Assembly (NCBI GenBank): GCA_037962975.1
Contig: CM075669.1
Location: 112,298,501-112,362,500, forward strand
Source of the DNA: Clitoria ternatea
Taxonomy: Eukaryota > Streptophyta > Magnoliopsida > Fabales > Fabaceae
Direction of reading: 5' to 3'
DNA length: 64,000 nt
The position numbers and the translations under genes are program-made. Positions 36,368 to 47,088 of this stretch are shown here, one piece after another. The notes beneath the pieces were generated by a model. The model worked only from the letters and a program-made list of their open reading frames with translations, had not been told where the DNA came from and made no database searches. Every line of letters begins with the position of its first letter. Within the stretch, counting starts at the first letter, position 1.

Positions 36368-38974
36368 TGTAACATCCCGATTTAAAACGAATTACCGAGT
36401 GAAATTGAGCCATTAGAATAATTATAAAAGTGGAGAGTTACTTGTCAATTATAATTAATTTAATTAGTTCAACTTTGGAAATGATGGCTGAGTAATTGTG
36501 ACAGCTGGCCGCTTGTGTGTGGTGGGTGTCGTGAGTGGACTGCCAATTCACGCCTTCCCACCCCACTTCTCTTCTCTTCTCTTTATACGTATATATATAT
36601 ATATATATCCTGGCCACGGTTGACATGCATTCCTTTCAAAATTCCTCTTCTGCTACCTCTTTCTCCTAGTTCCTTCTTCTCTTCCTTGTCATTCTCCTTC
36701 TTCTTCCCTGTTCCCTGTTCTCTATTCTCCGTTTCTGGAAACCCACGAAGACGGTGCTACAGAAGACTCAGAGTTCCTCCTGTTGGTGAAGGACGACCAC
36801 CGAAGCAGAAGGGAGTAGCTTTCTATTCCCGAGCCGATTGCAGAATACGACCACGTCGAAGGGAGACTGAACAAGGCAAACAGACCAACGTATCGAACGT
36901 CAGGAAACAGGAGGAGCTCCCCGAGTCCCTTCTGTAGGTAGGGGGTGCTTGCATGTCAAATGCATGGTTCATGAACGGTACCGGGTGAATGTATTGCTTT
37001 AAGTGTGTGCATGTATCTATGACGATTGTGTGTGTGATGCATGATTGTTGATCCTTGGATTCCATGTGTATGTTAGTAGCATCTTGTTAATAGTTATACA
37101 ATATTGTGCATGCTAGTATGATAGACGAGTAAATGTAGGAACTATGTTGAATCGGTTTCTACCTTGATGGTTACAAAGAATGCATCGGATGAGTGATGAT
37201 GCTTGCTGACAGAACGCATAAGCTGCATATGTAGGAATGGGGTGACCCGTGGAAGGTCAGGAACCCCAAAAGAATGATTTCCAGCTACAGGCCTTGGCTA
37301 GATCCTGTGAGGGCTCGTGGTAGCCGTGGGAGCTAGAGATAAGTCTCGAGACGTCAATGGGAGACCGGTACCACGCGGAAAGTGCTAATGGACGAGAGGC
37401 CAGTAAGGGGGACCTATAACTGAAAGTCACTGCCTAAGTTGGATCCGCAGGCATGCATGTAGATATGATGATGATTAGGATAGTACGCGTGGTATGACTT
37501 GGGGCGATATGAATAAATTCCGAGTGAGTCGATGCATGTGATTGTGTGAATGAGAATGAACTTCACGTAATATGTATGTGAGTGTATGCTATTGCTATTA
37601 TTCTAATCTGCATGGCCTTATTTTAATCTGAATGCGACCAAGTGATCATGGGTGTGCGTACTGATTTTGATACCGAGTCCTTGACTGTCATTTTATATGT
37701 AAATGCTCACCCCTACAGTGGCTATACTTTTCAGTGAATGTCTCTCGGAATGAAGGATGAAGGGGGAGCTGAATGTCGAGTGAAGTGCTGGTGCACTATG
37801 GAAATTATGTGTTCATGTATACGCCTTGTTAAGCCTTGGCCGGCTCGTATTTCAGTCGTAGTCTCTTATACTAACACTTGAACCCTCTTGGGTAGAAGTC
37901 GTGACCTTGTGCCTGTAATTATTTATATCCTTTTATACCTATCATACTGCGTGTTGCTCTATCTTGCGTGAATGATCCGAGTAATATGTGTATATGTACT
38001 TACTGAGTGTGTGAGGTTGGTATGGCCATGGGTAGAAATGGGATTAAGAGTTGATGGGGAAGTGAGACAATGATTTATTCTGAGTTCCAAAGAGTTTAGG
38101 TATTACCGAGTGAATGAGAGCATGGATCACCGAGTGAGGGTCGATCTAGGTACTTCCCGAGTGATAACTGTTAAGATTTTCCGAGAGTAGAATAATTAAT
38201 AATTACCGAGTGAGAATCCGCTGAGTGAAGGTTTCCCGACAGAAAGGCGTCACCTAAGGCTTTAAGTGGACCCTGTTGTATCAGATTATTAGTAGTAAGG
38301 GGATCTGAGTGAATCTTGACTTAACAGGATAGCTAAAGCGGAAAAGTCATGGTTACCGAGTGAAAAATGAGTGAATAATCCAAGTGGGGTAGAGCCTAAG
38401 TATTTCCGAGTGGTACCTGGTTGGGAAACATTCCGAGTGAGGAAGTTTATGGAATCCGAGTGGAGGACCCTCATTTCCCGAGTGGAACCTTGGAGTGATC
38501 CTCTTCTGAGAGAGGAGTTAGTGTAGTGGTTTAGGGTGGAATGGAATCTAAGTGTATGATAATCCGAGTGAATGATGTAAATTCCGAGTGGGTGAGGATC
38601 TGTATTCCGGGTGGTTAAGATTAGACTAAGTCTGAGTGGGGGTTGACTTCATGATTTCCTGAGCGAACAAGATGTCATATACCGAGTGGAATAGCTATCA
38701 TTTTCTGAGTGAATGAGTCGTGTGATAACTCTGGGTTCCGAGTGTCTGTATAGCCGAGCGTAGTTTCTCGCTCAGCGAATGAAGGATTCGCCGTAGCGAG
38801 TGCACATTGTCGTATAATCTGCCTGAGCGTTTCTTCTCCGCTGGCAGCCTCTGAGTCGGTTTTATTCCTCTTGCCTACCTTCCACTATTCTTTCTTGTCG
38901 GTTCTCCTTGGTTTATTTGGGAAAAATTTCCTCAGTTTTATTTAATTATTTATTTACTAAATTAGGGTGTCTCA
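36368..38974 (+). repeat. G2 3' LTR
   Basis: It is 2,607 bp, matching 28993-31598 with scattered substitutions and very few indels. Over the first 380 bp I count about a dozen differences, most of them transitions; the rest looks less diverged. Confidence 0.95.
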
Positions 38975-39824
38975 TAGGGTTCCATTAAAATTCAACAATC
39001 ACTACTAACAATCATCATCTTTCACCTCTAACCATAAATTTTTTGTATACCCCTTCATACCCATCCAAAAACATACATAAATCACACCCCACCTTTGTGT
39101 TTTTCATGAAAATAGCTCCCAATACTCAACCCATTCATAAGGCACTCTCCTAATAAAATAGAAACCAAAACCTAGGGCCAAAAACATTAAAAGAGTGGAG
39201 AAATTTTACCTCAAGCTCCAAGCTATCCAAAGCCCTAGCATGTACACGAAAATGGAAGGAGAGAAAAAGGGCTCCCAAGAATTTGAATCATCTCCAAAAT
39301 GAAGAAGAAGAAGCATGGTTGGTTGGGTATGGAAGGAGACCCACAAAATGGTGAGCTTTGTAGAAGAAGAGAGGAAAAGAGAGGGTTTGTGTATGGGAGA
39401 AGGGAGGTGATGAAAAATGAGGGAGAGGGGAGGAGAGTTACACGTGAAAATAAGGAAAAGAGAGAGGGAAATAAGTTATATCTTGGTCCATCATTAAAAT
39501 GTTTCCCATTTTATAACAAACAGGATCTCAGTTCGGGCTCAATACCTTATCTAAGAATTATTCTGAATACATATTCGGACTCCTAATAATATTCTTGACA
39601 GCCCTGACCAACAGCATCTCAATTGGAGATACTTGGTTCAACACCCATATTTTAATCGGGTATAATTTTGTCTCTTAAAGCCTCAATAAATTATAAATAA
39701 TCCTTATAAATCTCAATTTAATTATTTCAATATTTTTGGGACACTTATTAACCAATTTATGATTATTTAATTTTTATTCCTCTCAATTAATCATTTTTAT
39801 AAAATTTAGGATGTTACAGCATTT

Positions 39825-41809
39825 GTCACTCCGAATGGCATCACTACATAGTCATAGTGCCCATATCGAGTTTGGAAGGCAGTTTTTGGAATATCTTTGG
39901 TCTTCACCCGAATTTGGTGATATCCAGAACGCAAGTCAATTTTTGAGAATACAACGACATCCTTCAGTTGATCTAAAAGATCGTCAATGCGAGGTAGGGG
40001 ATATCGGTTCTTAATGGTCAACTTGTTAAGTTGTCGATAGTCCATACATAACCTCATACTTCCATCCTTCTTTTTCACCAATAAAACAGGCACACCCCAA
40101 GGAGTTACACTCGAGCGAATAAATTCTCGTTGTAATAACTCTTCAAATTGTCTCTTCAACTTGGTTAATTCCATAGGAGACATCCGATATGGCGCTCGGG
40201 AAATAGGTTCCGCTCCCGGAACAAGATTGATGAAAAACTCCACTTCTCATGGAAGAGGTAAACCAGGTACCTCATCAGGAAATACATCTGAAAATTCAGA
40301 CACAATGTGAATATTTAAGGGATCGGGACCATTTGTCCCATCGGCAAGAGATAATAGTATGCAAAGTTGAGCTATACCTTGCACATCGAATTTTTTCACA
40401 TCTGAAGAAGGGAAAATGATAGTCCGTTGTTGACAGTCAACCAAGACTTTATTGGCGGAGAGCCAATCCATACCAAGAATGATCTCCAAGCCCTTCACAG
40501 GTAGGCAAATGAAAGAAGTAACAAACTTTCTCCCTTCTAGGAGCATATCGATGTTATCACATCGGTTAACTGATCTGAGACAAGCACCGGTTGGGGTAGT
40601 AACCACAAGGGTATTTTTCATTAGACACACTGGCAATCTCAACCGCCGTACACAATCCTCGGATATAAAAGAATGGGTCACACCCAAATGATAAATAACA
40701 TGCACGGAATTTCTGAGTATTTCATACTTACTTTCAATTAGGTTATCGCCTTGAGCTGCTTCTTCACCGGTCACAGCGAATACTCTCCTAGCAGTTGGTT
40801 GATTAGCATTATGATTGTGACCATTCTGACCACCATTACCATTACCTCAGTCGTTCCTATTACCATGACCGTTATGACAATTTTCGTTACCATTACGACC
40901 ACCATTGCGGCCGCCGTTACCAACTCCACGACCACGATCTCTGAAAGCACCATAGCCACCCCGGTTCCCATCATTGTGAGCCACTACATCCGTAGCATTT
41001 AAAGGATAATCGGGACGAATGTGTACCGGTTGATTGCATCTATAGCACACCACCGTCTCATCATTACCACAATCACGGGCCAAATAGTTTCCGCCACACC
41101 GGAAACAATGAAGTCCTTGGCCATTACCTCGGCCACCACTTGTACCATGCCTTCCACCACCTCGTCCACCTCTAAAAGAAGAGGACCCACGTACAAATTG
41201 TCTATTACTCTTAAAGTTGCCCTTCTTCTTGAAGTTAGGGGATTGACCCTTCAGTCTTTGATCATGCCCAACATAATTCTTGGGCACCACATCGTTCTCT
41301 TCAAAGATCCTACATTTGTTCACAAGAGTAGGAAAGCTCCTAATCTCTTGGTGACATATCGCCTTCTTAATTTCTTGGCACAAACCGTTCTCAAACTTGA
41401 CACATTTTGAAGCTTCAGTACCTTCTTGTTGAAAAGGAGGGTAAAACACATATAGCTCTTCAAACTTTGAGGCATATTCCTCCACCGACATGCTTCCTTG
41501 TTTGAGCTCCATAAATTCAAGTTCTTTCTTGTTCTTGTAGCTCTCAGGAAAGTACTTCCTAAGGAACTCCACATTAAAGTTCTCCCAATCCAAAGGAGTG
41601 TAAGCCGTAATCGTATGCCCACAAGTGAGAATCCACCAAGATTCAGCCTTATCTCGGACTATAAACACCGCGTATTCGACTTTCTTAGCTTCAGTACATT
41701 CCATACTAGCAAATATCCATTCTAAGTCACGGATCCAAACATAAGCGTCCTCCGGTCTATATCCTCCATCATATTCGGAAGGCTTCCACTTGAGAAATCG
41801 GCCAAGACC
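39825..41809 (-). pseudogene. G1 gag and first part of pol (protease, RT start)
   Basis: The frame runs leftward from the copia junction at 41809. Gag reads GRFLKWKPSEYDGGYRPEDA, WENFNVEFLRKYFPESYKNK, MSVEEYASKFEELYVFYPPF, with knuckles CFRCGGNYLARDC and CYRCNQPVHIRPDY (incomplete). A stop at 40847 (CGA to TGA) precedes a protease whose DSG site reads HLGVTHSFI, so the catalytic Asp is lost. A stop at 40244 (CGA to TGA) precedes RT: YRQLNKLTIKNRYPLPRIDD and GYHQIRVKTKDIPKTAFQ, to VTNA where S1 entered. All pieces share one frame, as in single-ORF Tekay elements. Confidence 0.92.
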
Positions 41810-43097
41810 TGTTAGGAAATCCCTAAGCATGAGCAGCGGAAAAATTAAAGGGATTCCATAGGATTTGCAAGGTTCCGTGTTTCAAAGCAAAAAAAAAAAC
41901 CAATTTCGAAATTATTTAGGTTACCTCTTGAAGAACTCCGAAGCAGTCGTAGCCTCGTCCTTTAGGAGTCCACACGAGCACTCCCACCAGAATCGCAACA
42001 CTTGCCAACTGCTAGGTTGACGGCGTGTAGCTCTTGCAACTTTTTGCGAATTTTGTGTCTCACTTGAGTGAACGGCCTATGAGCATCTTATGCTCTATTT
42101 ATAGGCTTAGGTTTGACCTAATTTGTTCTCTCTAAAAGTGGGCTCCTTACTCATTCCAAATGAGTTAGGCCCAATAGCTTTATTTTAGTCCAACTAAAAT
42201 AAGACAACATTTTCTGATGGGCTTACTCTATGTGTGTGACCCTATAGGTAAAATACCCGGTCATATTAATAATAAACTATTTTATTATTAATATAAAATA
42301 AGAGCGGCATCTAGCAATGCATCATTATGTCCGAATATTATTAACATAACCTATAAGTGATAATTATTTAATACGTTTATTCCTTTTGTCACGATATCCT
42401 AATTGGGCCCAAGGCATGGTCGCGTCATCCTTGTACGGCCCAATTTATTTTACTTGATACCGGAGTAGACTGGATCCGAATAAATATCTAATATTTATTC
42501 TTTCTAGCATGGCCATGCGTTTTCTTAGTCTTACTCCATCAAGTGGCCTATGGATATCACTCCTGTCACATAGGAGAGACAAATCCCATCTACATCACTC
42601 ACATCCCTCTGCATAATTTGTTCATTGCCTAATCACAACCTTTATAGTCCTCTTGTTACAGAAGACGTTTAATTGTATTAAAACAATAAACTCCTCATGT
42701 AGGAATCGTAGTGACTTCAGGTCGAAGGACTACATATACCATTATCACATTGAGAATCGTTTATGACAATCATGTAACGATCCATGCAACGTTCTCATGG
42801 TGGGTCTGTCCAGTACATCATTACTCTTAATGTGTACCCGTGTGAAGACTCGATATCATCTATATCTATGATCTGTGAGATCAGGTCATCAGTACACTCA
42901 CACACTAGTCTCAGTGTATTTACATGTCCCCATGTAAATACTTAACTAGGGACATTTTAGGAATAATTTTTATATGACCTATTACTCCAAGGATAAATAT
43001 GTTTAAAACAACTTTAAACTGAAATATTTATTCAATTGATAAGTAGAAAAATGATACAAATGAAAAAGCATAAAGGCTCATAGTGCATACACCAACA
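41810..43097 (-). repeat. copia 3' LTR
   Basis: It starts TGTTAGGAAATCCC and ends CACCAACA in plus-strand reading (TGTTGGTG...CCTAACA on the coding strand). It carries a TATA-type motif at 42095-42103 like the other LTR. Confidence 0.97.
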
Positions 43098-43109
43098 ATC
43101 TCCCACTTG
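43098..43109 (-). promoter_or_regulatory. copia polypurine tract
   Basis: On the minus strand CAAGTGGGAGAT stands directly before the 3' LTR, immediately after the pol stop at 43112. Confidence 0.85.
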
Positions 43110-43111
43110 CA

Positions 43112-46100
43112 CTAGAGCCAATCAGACATTTGCCTAATGCCTAATGATCTAGTGTGCCCCTCATGTTTTTGTTGTGTAAGAGGTTTTGTGAGTGGGTCAG
43201 CAATATTCTCATCAGTATGCACCTTACATATCTTTACATCTCCTCGGTCAAGGATCTCTCGAATGAGATGAAATCGCCTAAGTATATGCTTGGATCGTTG
43301 ATGTGATCTAGGTTCCTTAGCTTGTGCGATTGCTCCACTATTATCACAGTAGAGACTTATAGGGTCCACAATGCTAGGAACAATCCCAAGTTCTGTTATG
43401 AACTTCTTGATCCATACTGCCTCTTTTGCAGCATTTGAGGCAGCAATATACTCAGACTCTGTAGTAGAATCAGCAACTGTCTCTTGCTTTGAACTCTTCC
43501 AGCTTACAGCGCCACCATTTAGACAAAACACGTACCCAGATTGCGATCTTGAGTCATCCTTATCAGTTTGGAAGCTAGCATCAGTGTAACCTTTTACAAT
43601 GAGCTCTTCTTCCCCTCCATATATCAAGAATGCATCCTTAGTTTTTCTTAAGTACTTCAGGATATTCTTGACAGCAGTCCAGTGACTTTCACCGGGATCA
43701 GACTGGTATCTGCTCGTCATGCTTAAAGCGTACGAGACATCTGGTCGGGTACATATCATGGCATACATGATTGATCCAATAGCAGATGCATATGGAATCT
43801 TATTCATCCGTTCTCTTTCTTCTTTAGTGGAAGGAGATTGAGCTTTTGATAAGCTTATGCCATGAGCCATAGGCAAAGTTCCTTTCTTGGAATCTTGCAT
43901 GTTAAACCTTTTTAACACTTTGTCTATGTATGTATTCTGACTTAGGCCAAGAAGTTTTCTTGATCTATCTCTATAGATCTTAATTCCCAACACGTAGGTT
44001 GCTTCACCTAAGTCTTTCATAGAAAAACAGCTTCCCAACCAACTCTTCACAGATTGAAGAGTAGGAACGTCATTTCCAATAAGTAGTATGTCATCAACAT
44101 ACAGGACCAGAAAAACAATTGTGCAGTCACTAACCTTCTTGTAGACACAAGGTTCATCCTCATTTTTAGTAAAGCCAAATTGTTTAACAGCTTCATCAAA
44201 ACGAAGATTCCAGCTTCTGGAAGCTTGCTTAAGTCCATATATAGAACGTTGTAGCTTGCACACCTTCCTGGATGCTTCAGGCTTAACAAAGCCTTCAGGT
44301 TGTGTCATGTACACTTCCTCAAGAAGATTTCCATTAAGGAAAGCAGTCTTGACATCCATTTGCCATATCTCATAATCATGGTATGCAGCAATAGCAAGCA
44401 GAATCCGAACAGACTTTAGCATAGCAACTGGGGAAAAAGTTTCATCATAGTCTATACCATGTATTTGCTTGAAACCTTTAGCCACCAACCTTGCTTTAAA
44501 GGTACTTATATTACCATCCATGTCAGTTTTCTTTTTGAAAACCCACTTGCATCCTATAGGTTTTACCCCTTCAGGTGCATCAACCAAGTTCCAAACTTGA
44601 TTAGTGTACATGGAGTCCATTTCAGATTCCATGGCTTCTAGCCATTTCTCAGATTCTGAACTTGCAATGGCCTCTTCATAAGATGTTGGCTCATTTTGAT
44701 CCATTAGGAATACATCTCCTTCCTGAGTTACAAGAAATCCATATCTTTCAGGTTGTTGACGTATTCTACCTGATCTACGCAAGTCTTGTGCTACTGGAGC
44801 TGGTGTTATCACAACATTTTGTGGGTCCTGCTCCACTTCCACCATTGGCTCTTCAATGCCTTGTGAGTCTTGAATTTCTTCAAGTTCTACTTTCCTCCCA
44901 CTGATTCTTGTAGAGATGAATTCCCTTTCTAAGAATACAGCATTCCGAGCAACAAACACTTTGCCCTCAGTAGGATTGTAAAAATAATAACCCTTAGTTT
45001 CTTTTGGGTATCCCACAAAAAGACATTTATCTGACTTGGGCCCAAGTTTATCAGAACTTTGGCGTTTAACATAAGCTTCACAGCCCCAAATCTTAAGAAA
45101 AGACATACTAGGTCGTTTCCCAGTCCATATCTCATATGGTGTCTTTATGACAGCCTTTGATGGAACACGGTTAAGTGTGAAAGTTGCTGTCAACAAAGCA
45201 TGTCCCCAGAATGAGTTAGGGAGGTCAGTTTGACTCATCATTGATCGAACCATGTCCAACAAGGTTCTATTTCTCCGCTCAGAAACCCCATTCCATTCTG
45301 GTGTTCCAGGGGGAGTAAGTTGAGATATAATCCCACACTCTTTAAGATATTCATCAAACTCTAGGCTCAAATATTCACCACCTCGATCAGATCGAAGTGC
45401 TTTAATTGTCTTGCCAAGTTGGTTCTCTACTTCATGTTTAAACTCCTTGAACTTTTCAAAGGATTCTGATTTATGTTTCATGAGAAACACAAATCCATAT
45501 CTACTAAAATCATCAGTAAAAGTGATGAAGTAACTAAAACCTCCCCTAGCCATTGTCCCTATGGGCCCACATACATCACTATGTATCAAGCCAAGAAGAT
45601 CACTCGCCCTTTCACCTTTTCCGGTAAAAGGGGTCTTGGTCATCTTCCCTAATAAACAAGATTCACATGTATCTATTGATTCAAAATCAAAAGATTCTAA
45701 ATATCCATCTTGATGGAGTTTAGAAATGCGTTTCTCATTTATATGTCCTAGGCGACAATGCCAAAGATAAGTTGGGTTTAAATCATTTGTTTTAACCCTT
45801 TTAGTATTAATGTTATAGATAGGGGTTTCGAGATCTAGAACATAAAGTCCATTACTCAAATTTGCACAACAATAAAACATGTCTTTTAAATAAACTGAAC
45901 AACTATTGTTCTTTATTGTAAAGGAAAATCCTTTCTTATCAAGACAAGAAACAGAAATAATGTTTCTCCTTATTGCCGGAACAAAATAACAATTGTCCAA
46001 TTCAAGGACTAACCCTGAGGGCAAGGATAAAAAATAAGTCCCTACAGCTAATGCAGCAACTCTTGCTCCATTTCCAACGCGTAGGTCTACCTCGCCCTTC

Positions 46101-46192
46101 ATCAACTGCCTACTCCTTTTTAGATCCTGCACATTAAGACAAATGTGAGATCCACATCCAGTATCTAATACCCATGATGTTGAAGTTGACAT
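43112..46192 (-). CDS. copia pol polyprotein (protease, integrase, RT, RNase H), 1,026 aa, open
   Basis: The polyprotein makes the enzymes that copy the element RNA and insert the DNA. Protease: WVLDTGCGSHIC at residues 7-18 (DTG site). Integrase: finger LWHCRLGH...CESCLLGK (about 142-185), then LIHSDVCGP, ALRSDRGGEY and PEWNGVSERRNRTLLD, giving the D-D-E triad. RT: WKFVFKKK-type start near 550, QMDVKTAFLNGNL and VLYVDDILLIGND (YVDD). RNase H: GYTDASFQ, ADSTTESEYIAAS and YCDNSGAIAQAKEPRSHQRS. No internal stop exists over 3 kb, unlike all other pol genes here. The Met used here is only the first in the open stretch; the frame is open upstream into the gag overlap, so the true product is probably a Gag-Pol fusion. 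Confidence 0.96.
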   Translation of the reverse strand: MSTSTSWVLDTGCGSHICLNVQDLKRSRQLMKGEVDLRVGNGARVAALAVGTYFLSLPSGLVLELDNCYFVPAIRRNIISVSCLDKKGFSFTIKNNSCSVYLKDMFYCCANLSNGLYVLDLETPIYNINTKRVKTNDLNPTYLWHCRLGHINEKRISKLHQDGYLESFDFESIDTCESCLLGKMTKTPFTGKGERASDLLGLIHSDVCGPIGTMARGGFSYFITFTDDFSRYGFVFLMKHKSESFEKFKEFKHEVENQLGKTIKALRSDRGGEYLSLEFDEYLKECGIISQLTPPGTPEWNGVSERRNRTLLDMVRSMMSQTDLPNSFWGHALLTATFTLNRVPSKAVIKTPYEIWTGKRPSMSFLKIWGCEAYVKRQSSDKLGPKSDKCLFVGYPKETKGYYFYNPTEGKVFVARNAVFLEREFISTRISGRKVELEEIQDSQGIEEPMVEVEQDPQNVVITPAPVAQDLRRSGRIRQQPERYGFLVTQEGDVFLMDQNEPTSYEEAIASSESEKWLEAMESEMDSMYTNQVWNLVDAPEGVKPIGCKWVFKKKTDMDGNISTFKARLVAKGFKQIHGIDYDETFSPVAMLKSVRILLAIAAYHDYEIWQMDVKTAFLNGNLLEEVYMTQPEGFVKPEASRKVCKLQRSIYGLKQASRSWNLRFDEAVKQFGFTKNEDEPCVYKKVSDCTIVFLVLYVDDILLIGNDVPTLQSVKSWLGSCFSMKDLGEATYVLGIKIYRDRSRKLLGLSQNTYIDKVLKRFNMQDSKKGTLPMAHGISLSKAQSPSTKEERERMNKIPYASAIGSIMYAMICTRPDVSYALSMTSRYQSDPGESHWTAVKNILKYLRKTKDAFLIYGGEEELIVKGYTDASFQTDKDDSRSQSGYVFCLNGGAVSWKSSKQETVADSTTESEYIAASNAAKEAVWIKKFITELGIVPSIVDPISLYCDNSGAIAQAKEPRSHQRSKHILRRFHLIREILDRGDVKICKVHTDENIADPLTKPLTQQKHEGHTRSLGIRQMSDWL

Positions 46193-46200
46193 GTTAATTT

Positions 46201-47088
46201 CTATAACAAAATACCTGAAGTGGAAGTCTCACTTCCCTTCTTCTTAAGCTCTTCTAGGTACTTTGGACAGTTTCTCTTCCAGTGTCCCTTTTGTCCACAA
46301 TGGTGACATTTACCTTCCTTAGCCACCCCGCCCACAGGTTTTAAGGCTGATGTACTTGGCTTATCCTTGCCTTTCCAAATCTTCTTGCCATTTCCTACAA
46401 TACCCTTTCCTTTGCCTTTATACATGCCCTTTCCTTTACCTTTGCCAGAATTGACCATCATTATGGCCTTGCCCTTTCCTTTAGAAATATTGGGCTCAGC
46501 AGTCCTCAACATATTGAGTAGCTCTGGCAATGTTTTGTCCAATGCATTCATGTTGTAATTCATGATGACTGGCTTAAAACTGTCAGGTAATGATTTCAAA
46601 ATGAGATCGGTAGCCAACTTCTGAGGGAAGGGGAATCCTAGCCTAGCTAGATTCTCCAAGTACCCAATCATTTTGAGCACATGAGGTCCTACAGAACCTC
46701 CCTCTTCAAGTCTGCAGCTAAATAGGGCTGAAGAAACTTCATATCTTTCTTGGTCAGCTTGACCTTGATATAGTTTCCTTAGGTTTTCGATCATATCGAA
46801 AGCCTCCATATGCTCATGTTGCTTCTGAAGCTCAGGAGACATAGTTGCCAGCATAAGGCATTGGACATCTAAAGCGTCATCCTGATGCTTCTTGTAAGCA
46901 TCCTTGTCAGCTTTAGAGGCATTGTTCGCGGGTGGTTCCGGAATCGGACCTTCCAGGACATACTGCTTTTTCTCTTGTTTGAGGACAATCCTCAAATTTC
47001 TATACCAGTCAAGGAAGTTAGAACCAGACAATTTTTCTTTGTCTAGGATTGATCGCAACGAAAGGTTTGAAGGTGTGTTTGACGTCAT
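46201..47088 (-). CDS. copia gag, 295 aa
   Basis: It forms the nucleocapsid. The N-terminal part SILDKEKLSGSNFLDWYRNL is the plant copia gag start; a middle helix-rich region (LYQGQADQERYEVSSALFSC, MIGYLENLARLGFPF) follows. A Lys/Gly-rich stretch lies at about 205-245, and a zinc knuckle CHHCGQKGHWKRNC at about 262-275. It ends SGILL-stop at 46201, eight bases before the pol Met. In this family gag and pol are usually one frame; here a short T run (TATTTTG) is where the frames part, so one base seems lost. A -1 slip would also bridge it, but there is no classical slippery heptamer. Confidence 0.93.
   Translation of the reverse strand: MTSNTPSNLSLRSILDKEKLSGSNFLDWYRNLRIVLKQEKKQYVLEGPIPEPPANNASKADKDAYKKHQDDALDVQCLMLATMSPELQKQHEHMEAFDMIENLRKLYQGQADQERYEVSSALFSCRLEEGGSVGPHVLKMIGYLENLARLGFPFPQKLATDLILKSLPDSFKPVIMNYNMNALDKTLPELLNMLRTAEPNISKGKGKAIMMVNSGKGKGKGMYKGKGKGIVGNGKKIWKGKDKPSTSALKPVGGVAKEGKCHHCGQKGHWKRNCPKYLEELKKKGSETSTSGILL

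Larger units (their letters stand above)
28993..38974 (+). mobile_element. G2, complete Ty3/gypsy (Tekay/Del-like) retrotransposon in S1 (level 5)
   Basis: LTRs are 28993-31598 and 36368-38974, starting TGTAACATCCCG and ending GGTGTCTCA, with TAGGG duplicated at 28988-28992 and 38975-38979. Primer site, gag, protease, RT, RNase H, integrase, chromodomain-like tail and polypurine tract are all present in order. The element is 9,982 bp. The LTRs differ by a few percent by eye, mostly C/T changes, so it is younger than G1 and older than the copia insertion. Stops and frameshifts make it non-autonomous. Confidence 0.95.
23063..39819. mobile_element. S1, solo LTR in G1 reverse transcriptase (level 4), itself split by S2 and G2
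   Basis: The termini are TATAACACCC (23063) and GATGTTACA (39819), with GCATT duplicated at 23058-23062 and 39820-39824, so insertion is certain. Without S2 and G2 about 5.15 kb remain, with no pol or gag frames, primer site or second LTR, which fits a solo LTR left by recombination. Its layout resembles the G1 LTR in several places ('tgcaaatgctctta', 'gcatcctaaatgccactca', 'gcataatgg'), so it is a distant relative with a longer LTR. The 5' TG has become TA. Small frames such as 27660-28040 have no features. Confidence 0.85.
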
